A model generated the notes under the pieces. The model did no database searches. It was given only the letters and a program-made list of their open reading frames with translations, and was not told the origin of the DNA. From an uncultured Bacteroides sp. (GTDB lineage Bacteria; Bacteroidota; Bacteroidia; Bacteroidales; Bacteroidaceae): DNA of 64,000 nucleotides. Location: the NCBI GenBank assembly GCA_949288715.1, contig CASELH010000010.1, positions 1 through 64,000 on the forward strand, written 5' to 3'. A program made the translations under genes and the position numbers. Shown here in pieces: positions 19,747-28,444 of the stretch. Positions within the stretch are counted from its first letter, which is position 1, and every line of letters begins with the position of its first letter.

Positions 19747-20640
19747 TCATTGCCATAAGGCTTCAGTTTCCCAGTCGGAAGGGAAACCCATTGCTGCGAC
19801 ATCCACGTTGGGGTAAGCCGCAATCAGGTCTTTCAGCGTTTGCGTGAATGTATTTCCGGGAAGAATATTGTTCAGCAGGTAGGCGATGCAGCATAGCTGT
19901 ATGTACAATTTGTTGTCCGCCACTGCGGTATGGCTTATCCAAGCGTTCTTCAGTTTGACGGGAATGGCAGGCGTAACGGGATAGCTCCTGTTCCACATTC
20001 TGGCGTGGTGGGCGCAACAGTTGCGTAATGCTGCCAGGCTGGCTGCCCAGCTTTCAAGTATCTTGTGCTGGGGCAGGTCAAGGCTGCGGGCAACGTTTTT
20101 CTTTACTTTTATGTCACTGAAGTTGTAATACATCTTCGACAATACGCCGAACGACACCACTTCCAAGGTCTTCCACGCAGGCGGAAAAGATGGGTTGTCG
20201 TATTTCTTGAAATGGTCTTTGATGAATTCCTCTTTCGTGCGGTGCAACTCGCGCTCCACGTTACCGAGGTTCTCCTGAAATAACTTCTCTTCCCTCGACA
20301 ACGATTTGTCTGCAAACCAAAACGCGCCGTGTGCCAGCGAGAAATGATGTATCATCTTCGTACGCAAGGCGATTTCTATCCGGGCGATGGCTTTGAACAA
20401 CAATTCACGCAAGGAAGCATCAAAATCATAAAGTCGAACGGCATTCTCGAAAGTAGCTCCGGGCTTGAATTGGTGGGATTGTTTATCCGTTTCCATCGGT
20501 CGGAAATAGTTGGCAAGTCGGAAATAACTGATGGAACCTAACACCTTCTGGGCGATGTCTTCGTCAATGATGGCAAGCCCACGGCCTTTCAGCAAGGAGA
20601 CTTGCTGCTCTATGGTGAGGGGTTGTTTGGAATACTTCAT
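19747..20640 (-). CDS. Abi_2 family (AbiD/AbiF-type) abortive-infection protein
   Basis: A 297-residue protein of the Abi_2 family, known for phage abortive infection and belonging to the HEPN ribonuclease group. The N-terminus (Y-S-K-Q-P-L-T-I-E-Q-Q-V-S-L-L-K-x-R-G) and the S-Y-F-R-L-A-N-Y-F segment are typical. The HEPN-like motif R206-N-C-C-A-H211-H212 is intact, so RNase activity is plausible. The ATG at 20640 was chosen over an upstream in-frame ATG (20664) because the family begins M-K-Y-x-K and the upstream one lies in a leader hairpin. The gene has its own promoter and a folded leader of about 45 bases. AbiF-type relatives have been reported to work with a small noncoding RNA; whether this leader is one is open. 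Convergent with prfB. Confidence 0.88.
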   Translation of the reverse strand: MKYSKQPLTIEQQVSLLKGRGLAIIDEDIAQKVLGSISYFRLANYFRPMETDKQSHQFKPGATFENAVRLYDFDASLRELLFKAIARIEIALRTKMIHHFSLAHGAFWFADKSLSREEKLFQENLGNVERELHRTKEEFIKDHFKKYDNPSFPPAWKTLEVVSFGVLSKMYYNFSDIKVKKNVARSLDLPQHKILESWAASLAALRNCCAHHARMWNRSYPVTPAIPVKLKNAWISHTAVADNKLYIQLCCIAYLLNNILPGNTFTQTLKDLIAAYPNVDVAAMGFPSDWETEALWQ

Positions 20641-20657
20641 ACCTGTATAAAATAAAA

Positions 20658-20700
20658 GTTCCACCCTGGTACGCTGTGCTAAGCAAGAAGCGTGGTGGAC
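20658..20700 (-). promoter_or_regulatory. structured leader of the Abi_2 gene
   Basis: The transcript from the promoter at 20711-20742 begins close to a stem-loop: 20694-20700 pairs with 20658-20665 and 20689-20693 pairs with 20671-20675. It ends about 17 bases before the ATG. Could be an attenuator, a translational brake or part of an antitoxin-like RNA. Confidence 0.5.
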
Positions 20701-20710
20701 TCTGTCGTCG

Positions 20711-20742
20711 CAAAAGTACGAAGTTTTTTCTTTGCCACCAAA
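20711..20742 (-). promoter_or_regulatory. promoter of the Abi_2 gene
   Basis: Minus strand TTTG (20739-20742), 20 bases, TACTTTTG (20711-20718). Confidence 0.75.
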
Positions 20743-20931
20743 TATGCTTTGTAAAAAGTCCTCGTCTCCTCAAGCAGCAGTGTGAATTGTCTGTACCTGT
20801 ATATATAGTTTTATTGTACACAATTTGCATTTTAAATGAAAGAGCCATGCTGTTTTTTCTCTTTTTTCTTGCAAACTTCCCGAATTTCCCCTTACTTTGT
20901 TTTGTTGTTGAACTAAAACTATTGAAGAACC

Positions 20932-21069
20932 ATGAGTAAGAAAGAAAGAAAACCGGCTACACATACCCGCAGGGAAGAAGAAAAAGGAAATAAAGTCATC
21001 GTGGTGATCGGTGTGGTGGCTGTGTTGCTGGCCATCGGCATCATTGCCGTAGCAGCGCTGGTGGGCTGA
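20932..21069 (+). CDS. 45-residue single-pass membrane protein
   Basis: A small gene: a basic/acidic, hydrophilic N-terminal 20 residues (S-K-K-E-R-K ... R-R-E-E-E-K-G-N-K) followed by one hydrophobic helix of about 23 residues to the C-terminus. Its stop codon overlaps the next start as TGATG, so it is translationally coupled to the CYTH gene. No family recognised. The strong coupling and amphipathic layout support it as real; N-terminus probably cytoplasmic. Confidence 0.65.
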   Translation: MSKKERKPATHTRREEEKGNKVIVVIGVVAVLLAIGIIAVAALVG

Positions 21070-21545
21070 TGGCTGCCCACGAGGAGATAGAACGCAAGTT
21101 CCTGGTGACGGGCGACGGCTACCGGCAGGCGGCCGCGTCGCAGAGCAGGGTGGTGCAAGGCTACATCAGCAGTGCCAGGGGGCGCACCGTGCGGGTGCGC
21201 ATCCGCGACGGACGGGGCTACCTCACCATCAAGGGGGCTTCCAACGCCTCGGGCACTACACGCTATGAGTGGGAAAGGGAACTTCCCCTCGACGAGGCGG
21301 AGGAGCTGATGAAGCTGTGCGAGCCGGGCATCATAGACAAGACCCGCTACCTGGTGCCGTGCGGAGGCCATACGTTTGAGGTGGACGAGTTTCATGGCGA
21401 AAACCAAGGCCTGGTGGTAGCCGAAGTGGAGCTTGCCCACGAGGACGAGCCTTTTGAGCGCCCCCCCTTCATCGGCCGTGAGGTGACGGGCGACGTGCGT
21501 TACTACAATTCGCAACTGATGAAGCATCCCTACCGGACATGGTGA
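21069..21545 (+). CDS. CYTH domain protein (triphosphate-handling)
   Basis: A 158-residue CYTH protein, a family of tunnel-fold enzymes acting on triphosphates (inorganic tripolyphosphatase, thiamine-triphosphatase, class IV adenylate cyclase). The signature E6-I-E8-R-K10 is at the N-terminus, and alternating basic/acidic strands follow (R-V-R-I-R, Y-L-T-I-K, E-W-E-R-E, E-V-D-E-F, V-A-E-V-E-L). Length matches the short bacterial type with no added CHAD domain. The likely activity is tripolyphosphatase, but this is family inference. It starts within the stop codon of the small membrane protein and is followed after 25 bases by a DUF4010 membrane protein. Confidence 0.92.
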   Translation: MAAHEEIERKFLVTGDGYRQAAASQSRVVQGYISSARGRTVRVRIRDGRGYLTIKGASNASGTTRYEWERELPLDEAEELMKLCEPGIIDKTRYLVPCGGHTFEVDEFHGENQGLVVAEVELAHEDEPFERPPFIGREVTGDVRYYNSQLMKHPYRTW

Positions 21546-21570
21546 GGGAAGCGCATCCCGCAGTATCGGT

Positions 21571-22863
21571 ATGGGACAGATTTACCAATATTTGCCTCGG
21601 GAGCTGGTCACCTTCCTGCTGGTCACCGTGTTCTCCCTGCTTATCGGCCTTTCGCAACGGCGCATCAGCCTGAAGCGGGAGGGCGAGACCACTTTGTTTG
21701 GCACCGACCGCACCTTCACCTTCATCGGCATATTGGGCTACCTGCTTTACATACTGGAGCCGGAGGGCTACCGCCTGTTTATAGGCGGCGGTGTGGTGCT
21801 GGGCGTGCTGCTGGCGCTGAACTATTACGTGAAGCAGGTGCAGTATCATGTGTTTGGCATTACCACCATCGTCATTGCGCTCATCACCTATTGCCTGGCT
21901 CCCATTGTGCTGACGCAGCCCATGTGGTTCTCGGTGATGGTGGTCGTGGTGGTGCTGCTGCTCACCGAGCTGAAGCACACCTTTACCGAACTGGCGCAGC
22001 GCATGAAGAACGACGAGATGATTACGCTGGCCAAGTTCCTTGCCATCAGTGGCATCATCCTCCCCATGCTGCCCGACAAGAACATTTCCCCGAATATCAG
22101 CCTCACGCCCTATAGCATCTGGCTGACCACAGTGGTGGTGTCGGGCATCTCTTACCTTTCCTATCTGTTGCGGCGCTACGTGTTCCACCGGTCGGGCATC
22201 TTGGTGTCGGGCATCGTCGGCGGGCTGTACAGCAGTACGGCCACCATTACTGTGCTGGCGCGCAAGAGCCGCGAGGCTGCCCCGCAGGACGTGCCCGAGT
22301 ATGTGGCGGCCATGCTGTTTGCCGTCAGCATGATGTTCCTGCGTTTCCTGATACTGATAGGCATCTTCAGCATGGAGGCGCTGGCCGCCATTTACCCCTA
22401 TCTGCTGGCCATGTCGCTGGTATCGGCAGGGGTGGCGTGGTACATCCACACCCGCCAGCGCCGTCCCAAAGTAGAGGAGCAGCTGGCCGAAGACGACACC
22501 AAGAACCCGCTGGAGTTTAAGGTGGCGCTGATTTTTGCCTTGCTGTTCGTGGTGTTTACGCTGCTCACGCACTACACGCTGGTCTATGCCGGCACCCAGG
22601 GGCTGAATGTGCTGTCGTTCGTCTCCGGCTTCAGCGACATCACTCCTTTCATCCTGAACCTGGTGCAGGGCACGGGCAATGTGGCCGTGATGGTCATTGC
22701 TGCGTGCAGCCTGCAGGCCATCATCAGCAACATTGCCATAAACATGTGCTATGCCCTGTTCTTCGCCGGGCGTAAGAGCCTGTTGCGCCCTTGGATATTG
22801 GGCGGCTTCGGTTGTGTCATTGCCGTCAATGTGGCGTTGCTGCTGGTGTTCTACTGGTTATAG
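21571..22863 (+). CDS. MgtC-like/DUF4010 integral membrane protein
   Basis: A 430-residue membrane protein with about a dozen hydrophobic helices. The N-terminal region (about 12-150; L-V-T-V-F-S-L-L-I-G-L-x-Q-R-R and R-T-F-T-F-I-G-I-L-G) resembles MgtC/SapB, and the C-terminal part (about 190-425; G-I-V-G-G-L-Y-S-S-T-A-T-I-T-V-L-A-R-K) is DUF4010. MgtC-like proteins are tied to magnesium and phosphate stress; the role of this two-domain form is unknown. A hydrophilic K/E/D-rich loop lies near 290-310. Last gene of the operon that starts at 20932; its stop lies one base from the convergent sulfatase maturase gene. Confidence 0.85.
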   Translation: MGQIYQYLPRELVTFLLVTVFSLLIGLSQRRISLKREGETTLFGTDRTFTFIGILGYLLYILEPEGYRLFIGGGVVLGVLLALNYYVKQVQYHVFGITTIVIALITYCLAPIVLTQPMWFSVMVVVVVLLLTELKHTFTELAQRMKNDEMITLAKFLAISGIILPMLPDKNISPNISLTPYSIWLTTVVVSGISYLSYLLRRYVFHRSGILVSGIVGGLYSSTATITVLARKSREAAPQDVPEYVAAMLFAVSMMFLRFLILIGIFSMEALAAIYPYLLAMSLVSAGVAWYIHTRQRRPKVEEQLAEDDTKNPLEFKVALIFALLFVVFTLLTHYTLVYAGTQGLNVLSFVSGFSDITPFILNLVQGTGNVAVMVIAACSLQAIISNIAINMCYALFFAGRKSLLRPWILGGFGCVIAVNVALLLVFYWL

Positions 22864-22864
22864 C

Positions 22865-24091
22865 CTATAGTTCACCTTTCCGTATGGCTTCCATCACATT
22901 GGCGGGGGCGCGCTTGGCTTGCAGCTCGCGCTTCATGAAGTCCATGTAGGGCGCCACGTGGTCGAAGAACTGGTAGTAGCCTTGGCACAGGTAGTTCAGA
23001 CCGGGCTCGCCGTCCTTGGTCTTGCAGAAGCGGTTCTTGGGGCACTCGCCGTTGCAAGCAAAGAAATAGGGGCACTCTTTGCATTGCGTAGGCAGGGACT
23101 CTCGCTTGGCAAGTCCGAATTTCTGTTGGCGTTCGCCGTACATCATCTCTACTAGTGTTTTCGAGTAAATGTTGCCCAGCTTGTATTGGGGGAAGACGAA
23201 GTGGTCGCACGAGTAGACATCGCCGTTGAACTCCATGACCCCGGCGTGCCCGCACGTCTGGGCCAGGGTGCACACGCCCGGTTGCTCGCCCACCCAGTTG
23301 GCCAGGGTGGAGTCGAACAGCTGGATGTAGTAGTTGCCCACGTCGTGGCGCACCCATTCGTCGAAGATGGCGCACAGAAAGTCGCCCCATTGCCGCGGGG
23401 TAACGGAGAAGTCGGCCAGGCCTGCCTTGCTATCCTCGTCCACCGCGGCCAGGTGTCGCCCGTCGGCATGGGGGGCAATGCGCTCCACAATGGGGGCAAA
23501 CTGTATGTAGTGGCAATCCAGCTCCTTGAAAAAGTGGTAGAACTCCAGCGGGTAGTCGGCATTGTAGTCGTTCACCACGGCCATGGCGTTCCACTCCACG
23601 TTGTGCTTCTTCAGCAGGTTGATGCCTTGCATTACTTTCACGAACGAGGGCTTCCCCTGCTTGTTCTTGCGGTATTCGTCGTGAAACTCCTGCGGGCCGT
23701 CTATCGAGATGCCCACCAGCCACTGGTTGTCGTGCAGGAAGCGGCACCATTCATCGGTGAGCAGCGTGCCGTTGGTTTGCAGGCAGTTGTCTATCTGCCG
23801 GCCGCGGGCATACTTGCGTTGCAGCTCCACGGCTTTCTGGTAGAAGGAGAGGGGGCGCATCAGCGTCTCTCCGCCGTGCCAGGTGAACAATACGTTCGGG
23901 CTGGTCTGCGAGTTGATGTATTCTTCGATGAACTTTTCCAGCAGTTCGTCGCTCATCACGTGCTTGGGGTTGTCCTGATACAGCTTGGACTTCTCCAGGT
24001 AGTAGCAGTAGTCGCAGGCCAGGTTGCACAAGGCTCCCGCCGGTTTCAGCATGACGTAGAGCGGGCGGGCAAAGGGGGCAAAGGTTGTCAT
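22865..24091 (-). CDS. anaerobic sulfatase-maturating enzyme (radical SAM)
   Basis: A 408-residue radical SAM/SPASM enzyme that oxidises the active-site serine or cysteine of sulfatases to formylglycine in the cytoplasm before export. The radical SAM cluster motif C-N-L-A-C-D-Y-C is at about residues 22-29; the SPASM cysteines are in the last 150 residues (C-T-L-A-Q-T-C-G, Y-S-C-D-H, C-K-E-C-P-Y-F-F-A-C-N-G-E-C-P). It corresponds to ChuR/anSMEbt of B. thetaiotaomicron. It lies 33 bases behind the hybrid regulator on the same strand, so both are probably cotranscribed. The three sulfatases at 30.7-36.7 kb all carry a serine-type motif and are expected substrates. Confidence 0.95.
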   Translation of the reverse strand: MTTFAPFARPLYVMLKPAGALCNLACDYCYYLEKSKLYQDNPKHVMSDELLEKFIEEYINSQTSPNVLFTWHGGETLMRPLSFYQKAVELQRKYARGRQIDNCLQTNGTLLTDEWCRFLHDNQWLVGISIDGPQEFHDEYRKNKQGKPSFVKVMQGINLLKKHNVEWNAMAVVNDYNADYPLEFYHFFKELDCHYIQFAPIVERIAPHADGRHLAAVDEDSKAGLADFSVTPRQWGDFLCAIFDEWVRHDVGNYYIQLFDSTLANWVGEQPGVCTLAQTCGHAGVMEFNGDVYSCDHFVFPQYKLGNIYSKTLVEMMYGERQQKFGLAKRESLPTQCKECPYFFACNGECPKNRFCKTKDGEPGLNYLCQGYYQFFDHVAPYMDFMKRELQAKRAPANVMEAIRKGEL

Positions 24092-24124
24092 AGTGGTAGT
24101 TTCTTTATAATTCGTTGGTAATGG

Positions 24125-27100
24125 TTATTTATAGTCTTTGGGATTGACGCCGAAGTGCTTTTTGAAGCTCACCGAGAAGTGGGAAACGGTGCCGAATCCT
24201 GTCAGGTCGGCCACTTCCGATACGTTGTATTTCCCGCTTCTCAGCAGTTCGGCGGCTTTGTTCAGCTTGTATTTCATGAAGAAGTGCGTGGGCGTTTCTC
24301 CGGTCAGCCCTTTCAGCTTGTAGTTGAACTTCGTCCGGCTCATAAAAAGCTTCTCGGCCACGTCGTTGAAGTTCCACTCTTCCTGGTCCATCATGCTGTC
24401 CATGAGTTTATACAGGTCTTTTAGAAACGCTGTGTCTTGGGGTGACAGGGCTTCGGCAATGTCTTTTGTGGCATTGGTGGCCGATGACAGCAGAGCCCGC
24501 AGGTGGTTTCTATTGCTTAGTATGGAGCGGATAAGTACTTTCAGGTAATCGGGGTCGAAGGGCTTGGTGACGTAAGCACTGGCTTCACTGCTCAGCCCCT
24601 CTATTTGTTCTCCGGTTTGTGCCTTGGCCGTTAGCAGAACGATGGGGATATGGCAATATAGTTTGTCTTTCTTCAGCTTGCGGCAAAAGTCATAGCCCGA
24701 CATCTCGCCCATGATGACATCAGACAGAATAAGGTCTGGCTCCACCGTCTTTAAAGCCTCCAAGGCCGATTCGGCGCTATATTTGTTTACGATGTTATAT
24801 TCCGGTGTCAGCAACAGGGTGAGGTAGGCGGCTACTTGGGTGTCATCGTCCACTACCATCAGGGTGGGTTTCTGCGGGTCGATGACAGGGGCGCTGACGG
24901 CCGGCATGGAGGAATCTACCGATATTTGGGGATTGTCTGTGGCTTCTTCTTGGCGGGAGTCGGCGACATAGGCGCTTTCGTCGGCAGGTAGAAGTACGTG
25001 GAAGATGGCGCCGTGTTTCTCAGCTTCTTCTCCTTTCACATTGTCGGCCATAACTTCCCCATGGTGCAGTTGCACCAGTCTTTTCACGTAGTAGAGGCCG
25101 ATGCCGGTGCCCCAGTTGGCATATTTCAATCCCGATTTGTTATCGGCCTGGTAATATCGTTTGAAGATGTCTTCCAGTTGCTCCGGTGGTATGCCTTTTC
25201 CACTATCCTGCACGTAGATGTGCAGATATCGTTCGGCTTTGGGCTCCAGGGCCGGCATGATGCTTTTGGCATGAGCTGCGTTTATACATTCAAAGCCTAT
25301 GTGTATGCTTCCTCCCTGCGGAGTGTGTTTCAAGGCATTGGTGAACAGGTTGCTTAGGATTTTGCCTAATTTGTCTTTGTCTAACCACCCAAAGAAGGCT
25401 CCTTCAAGTCCCGACCGTTCCACCCGGATGTTTTTTTGGCGGGCACCTGCTTGCAGTAGGTCAATCCAATGGTTTGTTTCGTCTACAATATCACATTTGG
25501 TTATTTGCATCTTCAGTGCATCATATTCCAGCTTGTTGAAGTCCAGCATCTGGTCGATAAGGCGCAGCATTTGGTTGATGCTTTGCGACACCACGTTCAG
25601 CAGGCGATGTGCTTCTCCGGACAGGTTCTTGTCTTTCTTTAATGTAGCAATGGGGCCGAAAATCATGGTCAGCGGGTTGCGGAACTCGTGGGAGATGTTG
25701 GCGAAGAAGTTCATGTTCATTTGGTTGGCCAGGTGCTCGCGTTCTTTGTCGCGCTGCAGCATCTCGGCTTTCAGGTGTTCGGCTTTGATGCGTAGATAAA
25801 GGCGGTTGATGTAGAACACTATTCCGGCTACCAGGATGACGTAGGCTACCAAGGCAGGCATAGAAAGCCACGGAGCTGGCCCTATAACGATACGGACGTG
25901 TTGTTCCAAGCCCCCCGTCTCGGTCTTCCCCGGAATGTTCAGCCTCAGCATGAAGGTGTAGTGTCCGGCCGGCAGGTTGGAGTAGATGACGGGGTGGCGT
26001 TCGTCGCTTTCAATCCAGTTGTGTTCAAAGCCCTCCAGCTTGTAGCGGCATGTGTATTGAGGGGATAGGGCATAATTGACGGTGCTGAAGAAGAACGTCA
26101 GGTCGTTTTCATTCCATTTCAGGTGCAGATTCGTGTCCGGCCGGCACAGGTAGTCTATGCCTTTTGTCTGGTTGGCCTTGTTCACCAATACTTTCTCTAT
26201 GTGTATGCTTGGCAGGCTGTATTGTTTCAAGGCGGAGGGGGTAAATATGGAGCAGCCTTGGGTATGGCCAAAGATGAGAATGGAGTCTTGCAGCCTGCAG
26301 GCACTGTGCGGGTTGAATATCCGGTGCCGGTGGGCCTCGTCGGCCGTGTTGGAGTAATGGGTCATTTCCTTTGTCCGGGGGCAGTATGTCACCATGCCTT
26401 GGTGTGTGCCTATCCACAGGTTGCCGTCCTTGTCTTCAAGCATGCTGCTGATGTGCAGGTTGGCAAGCGGCTCTATGAGGGTCAGTTCGCGGGCTTGCAG
26501 GTGCAGCTGGTAAAGCCCCTTGTCGCTTCCTATCCATAGTTGCTGCTGCCGGTCTTGATAAATGTAGGTGGGGTTTATGCCTTTGGGATTATAGTTTGTG
26601 GGCTGCGTGTCGAGGGGCTTCACTTGCCCGTTTTCCGGAGAGTAGCAGGCCAGTTGCAGGTCGGGCATGCAAATCAGAATTTCTCCACCGGAAAGTGTCT
26701 GCAGGCAGCTGTTCACGGTGTAGGCCGGCAATGTCATGGCTATGGTGTCGGTGTGGCAGTCGCGGGTGCCCGATACCTTCATCAGGCAGTTTTTGTCTGT
26801 CGTCACGTAGAGGTTGCCTTGCTTGTCGGCACAATAGTTCCCTATGGAGGTGTTCTGTATGCCGTAGCGGATGATGCTTTCCGTAATGATTCGCTCTCCG
26901 TCGTAATGGCAACGCATCAGTCGGCTGTTGTTGAGCAGCCATATCTTGCCTTGGTTGCAGAATATCTTGTCCATCTTGTGTTGGAACCGTGAGGTCAGTA
27001 TGCCTTCGATATCCGTGTTGCGGAATACTGTGAGCTGCTGCGTGGCCGGGTCGTAGCGGAAGAGGCTGTTGTTTCCCTGGATGCCATACACTGCCCCGTC

Positions 27101-28168
27101 TTCCGCCGCAGAGAGGGAACGGATGGATTTTCCCTTCAGCCGTTCGGTCAGCATGTGGTGTTGCAGAATCGTCCTGTCCGGCTGCCCCTTCAGGTTGATG
27201 AAGCCCCCGTTGGGGAAACCTATCCACAAATCCTGCCTTTCGTCCACATACACTGTGGAGATGAGCGAGGAGTAGTGGCGCATCACCCTGTCGGTCATGT
27301 CCTCTTCCACATCCAGACTGCGGGTTTGTGGGTTGTACGAGTAGATTTTGTCTTTGGCCACTATCCATATTTTGGAGCGGTAGGCAAACATCTCACGGGG
27401 CACAAGGTCGTTCCGGGCATATTGGGCGGAGTCGCAAAGAATGTCCAGGCGCTGGCTGTCTATGTCGTACTTGAGGAGCCCGTTCCCGCCGCTCACCCAG
27501 ATGCAGTTGTCTTTCATGAGGGCGCTTAGCATGTTGTAGGCTGCCGGGTTGGGTAGCGAAAGCGTGTGCTTGAAGTGTTGGTCGTAGCATCGTATGTCTT
27601 GCGTCGTTATCCTCCACAGGCGGTCTTGCCGGTCTATGAGGAAGTGCGAAGTGCTGGTTCTGGAGCTGATTGGGGCTGCAAGTGCCAGGCGGGCACTGTT
27701 GTTGTGTTCGTCATATTGGTACACTCCTTCGGTGGTGACAAAGAAAAGCTGTCCTTGGCTGTTTTCCAGAATTTGCAGGGTATAGGCCTGTTTGGCGGGT
27801 AGAGGCACGTTCTTGAATCTGTCGTAGCCGGTGTATTGGCACACTCCGCTGCCTGTGCCCACCCAAATCCTGTCCCGGCTGTCGCGAAAGAGGGTGTTAA
27901 TCTGGTTGCCGGCAAGGCTGGCAGAGTCTCCGGGCACGTATGAATACTGGCGGTAAGCGCTGCCGTCGAACAGGTTCAGCCCGTCCGATGTCCCTATCCA
28001 CATGTAGCCGTTCTTGTCCATCGTGAAGGCCGTAACGTCTTCCGATGACAAGTTGTAGGCATACTCCGGAGCCGATAAGGCCGAGAGCCGGCTGTGCTTG
28101 CGGGTGCAGCAAGTACACAGGCACAGCCCTGCAAGGCAGAGCAGGTAAGTGGCAAAGTCTTTTTTCAT
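24125..28168 (-). CDS. hybrid two-component system sensor/regulator
   Basis: A 1347-residue one-piece regulator that senses a glycan fragment in the periplasm and activates transcription. In order: N-terminal hydrophobic export segment (about 7-22, cysteine-rich), two-component-type propeller repeats (about 30-720; W-I-G-T and W-V-G-T repeats), Y_Y_Y domain, one membrane helix (about 778-798), HisKA with H827 in N-I-S-H-E-F-R-N-P-L, HATPase with G-T-G-I-G-L-Y-Y-V, receiver with D1150 in S-D-V-I-M-G, and AraC-type DNA-binding domain to the C-terminus. The H-box has N where T is usual. Divergent from the receptor/sulfatase operon; the period-20 repeats at 28293-28330 are its likely target. Ligand probably a sulfated oligosaccharide. 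Confidence 0.96.
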   Translation of the reverse strand: MKKDFATYLLCLAGLCLCTCCTRKHSRLSALSAPEYAYNLSSEDVTAFTMDKNGYMWIGTSDGLNLFDGSAYRQYSYVPGDSASLAGNQINTLFRDSRDRIWVGTGSGVCQYTGYDRFKNVPLPAKQAYTLQILENSQGQLFFVTTEGVYQYDEHNNSARLALAAPISSRTSTSHFLIDRQDRLWRITTQDIRCYDQHFKHTLSLPNPAAYNMLSALMKDNCIWVSGGNGLLKYDIDSQRLDILCDSAQYARNDLVPREMFAYRSKIWIVAKDKIYSYNPQTRSLDVEEDMTDRVMRHYSSLISTVYVDERQDLWIGFPNGGFINLKGQPDRTILQHHMLTERLKGKSIRSLSAAEDGAVYGIQGNNSLFRYDPATQQLTVFRNTDIEGILTSRFQHKMDKIFCNQGKIWLLNNSRLMRCHYDGERIITESIIRYGIQNTSIGNYCADKQGNLYVTTDKNCLMKVSGTRDCHTDTIAMTLPAYTVNSCLQTLSGGEILICMPDLQLACYSPENGQVKPLDTQPTNYNPKGINPTYIYQDRQQQLWIGSDKGLYQLHLQARELTLIEPLANLHISSMLEDKDGNLWIGTHQGMVTYCPRTKEMTHYSNTADEAHRHRIFNPHSACRLQDSILIFGHTQGCSIFTPSALKQYSLPSIHIEKVLVNKANQTKGIDYLCRPDTNLHLKWNENDLTFFFSTVNYALSPQYTCRYKLEGFEHNWIESDERHPVIYSNLPAGHYTFMLRLNIPGKTETGGLEQHVRIVIGPAPWLSMPALVAYVILVAGIVFYINRLYLRIKAEHLKAEMLQRDKEREHLANQMNMNFFANISHEFRNPLTMIFGPIATLKKDKNLSGEAHRLLNVVSQSINQMLRLIDQMLDFNKLEYDALKMQITKCDIVDETNHWIDLLQAGARQKNIRVERSGLEGAFFGWLDKDKLGKILSNLFTNALKHTPQGGSIHIGFECINAAHAKSIMPALEPKAERYLHIYVQDSGKGIPPEQLEDIFKRYYQADNKSGLKYANWGTGIGLYYVKRLVQLHHGEVMADNVKGEEAEKHGAIFHVLLPADESAYVADSRQEEATDNPQISVDSSMPAVSAPVIDPQKPTLMVVDDDTQVAAYLTLLLTPEYNIVNKYSAESALEALKTVEPDLILSDVIMGEMSGYDFCRKLKKDKLYCHIPIVLLTAKAQTGEQIEGLSSEASAYVTKPFDPDYLKVLIRSILSNRNHLRALLSSATNATKDIAEALSPQDTAFLKDLYKLMDSMMDQEEWNFNDVAEKLFMSRTKFNYKLKGLTGETPTHFFMKYKLNKAAELLRSGKYNVSEVADLTGFGTVSHFSVSFKKHFGVNPKDYK

Positions 28169-28188
28169 GAGTATGATTTTAAGCCTTG

Positions 28189-28219
28189 CAAAGATAATGC
28201 TTTTCTGTTATCGGGGAAA
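28189..28219 (-). promoter_or_regulatory. promoter of the hybrid regulator gene
   Basis: Minus strand TTTC (28216-28219), 19 bases, TATCTTTG (28189-28196); one deviation from consensus. Confidence 0.75.
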
Positions 28220-28292
28220 AACGGCCTTCTTTTCTTATTTTTCTTGAGAATAGGTAAAGCGATTGTGTATCAGTACTGTAAAAGCCTGCTCG

Positions 28293-28370
28293 TTGCAAGA
28301 ATTTGAAAAAAAATGCAAGAATACGAAAAAACTACCTTCTGCTGCGAAAACATGTTGCAAGAACCAGAAA
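28293..28370 (+). promoter_or_regulatory. putative regulator operator: TTGCAAGAAnnnGAAAAA boxes
   Basis: Two direct boxes with a 20-base period, 28293-28310 (TTGCAAGAATTTGAAAAA) and 28313-28330 (ATGCAAGAATACGAAAAA), and a weaker third at 28355-28370. They precede a -7 element TACCTTTG (28393-28400) that has no -33 TTTG, as expected for an activated promoter. The same paired boxes occur at 34872-34909. Confidence 0.65.
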
Positions 28371-28444
28371 GCCCCGGCCACCCTTGCTCCCTTACCTTTG
28401 CTGCAGGAAAAAACTGAAAAACAACCCTACCTAAAACAAACGAA

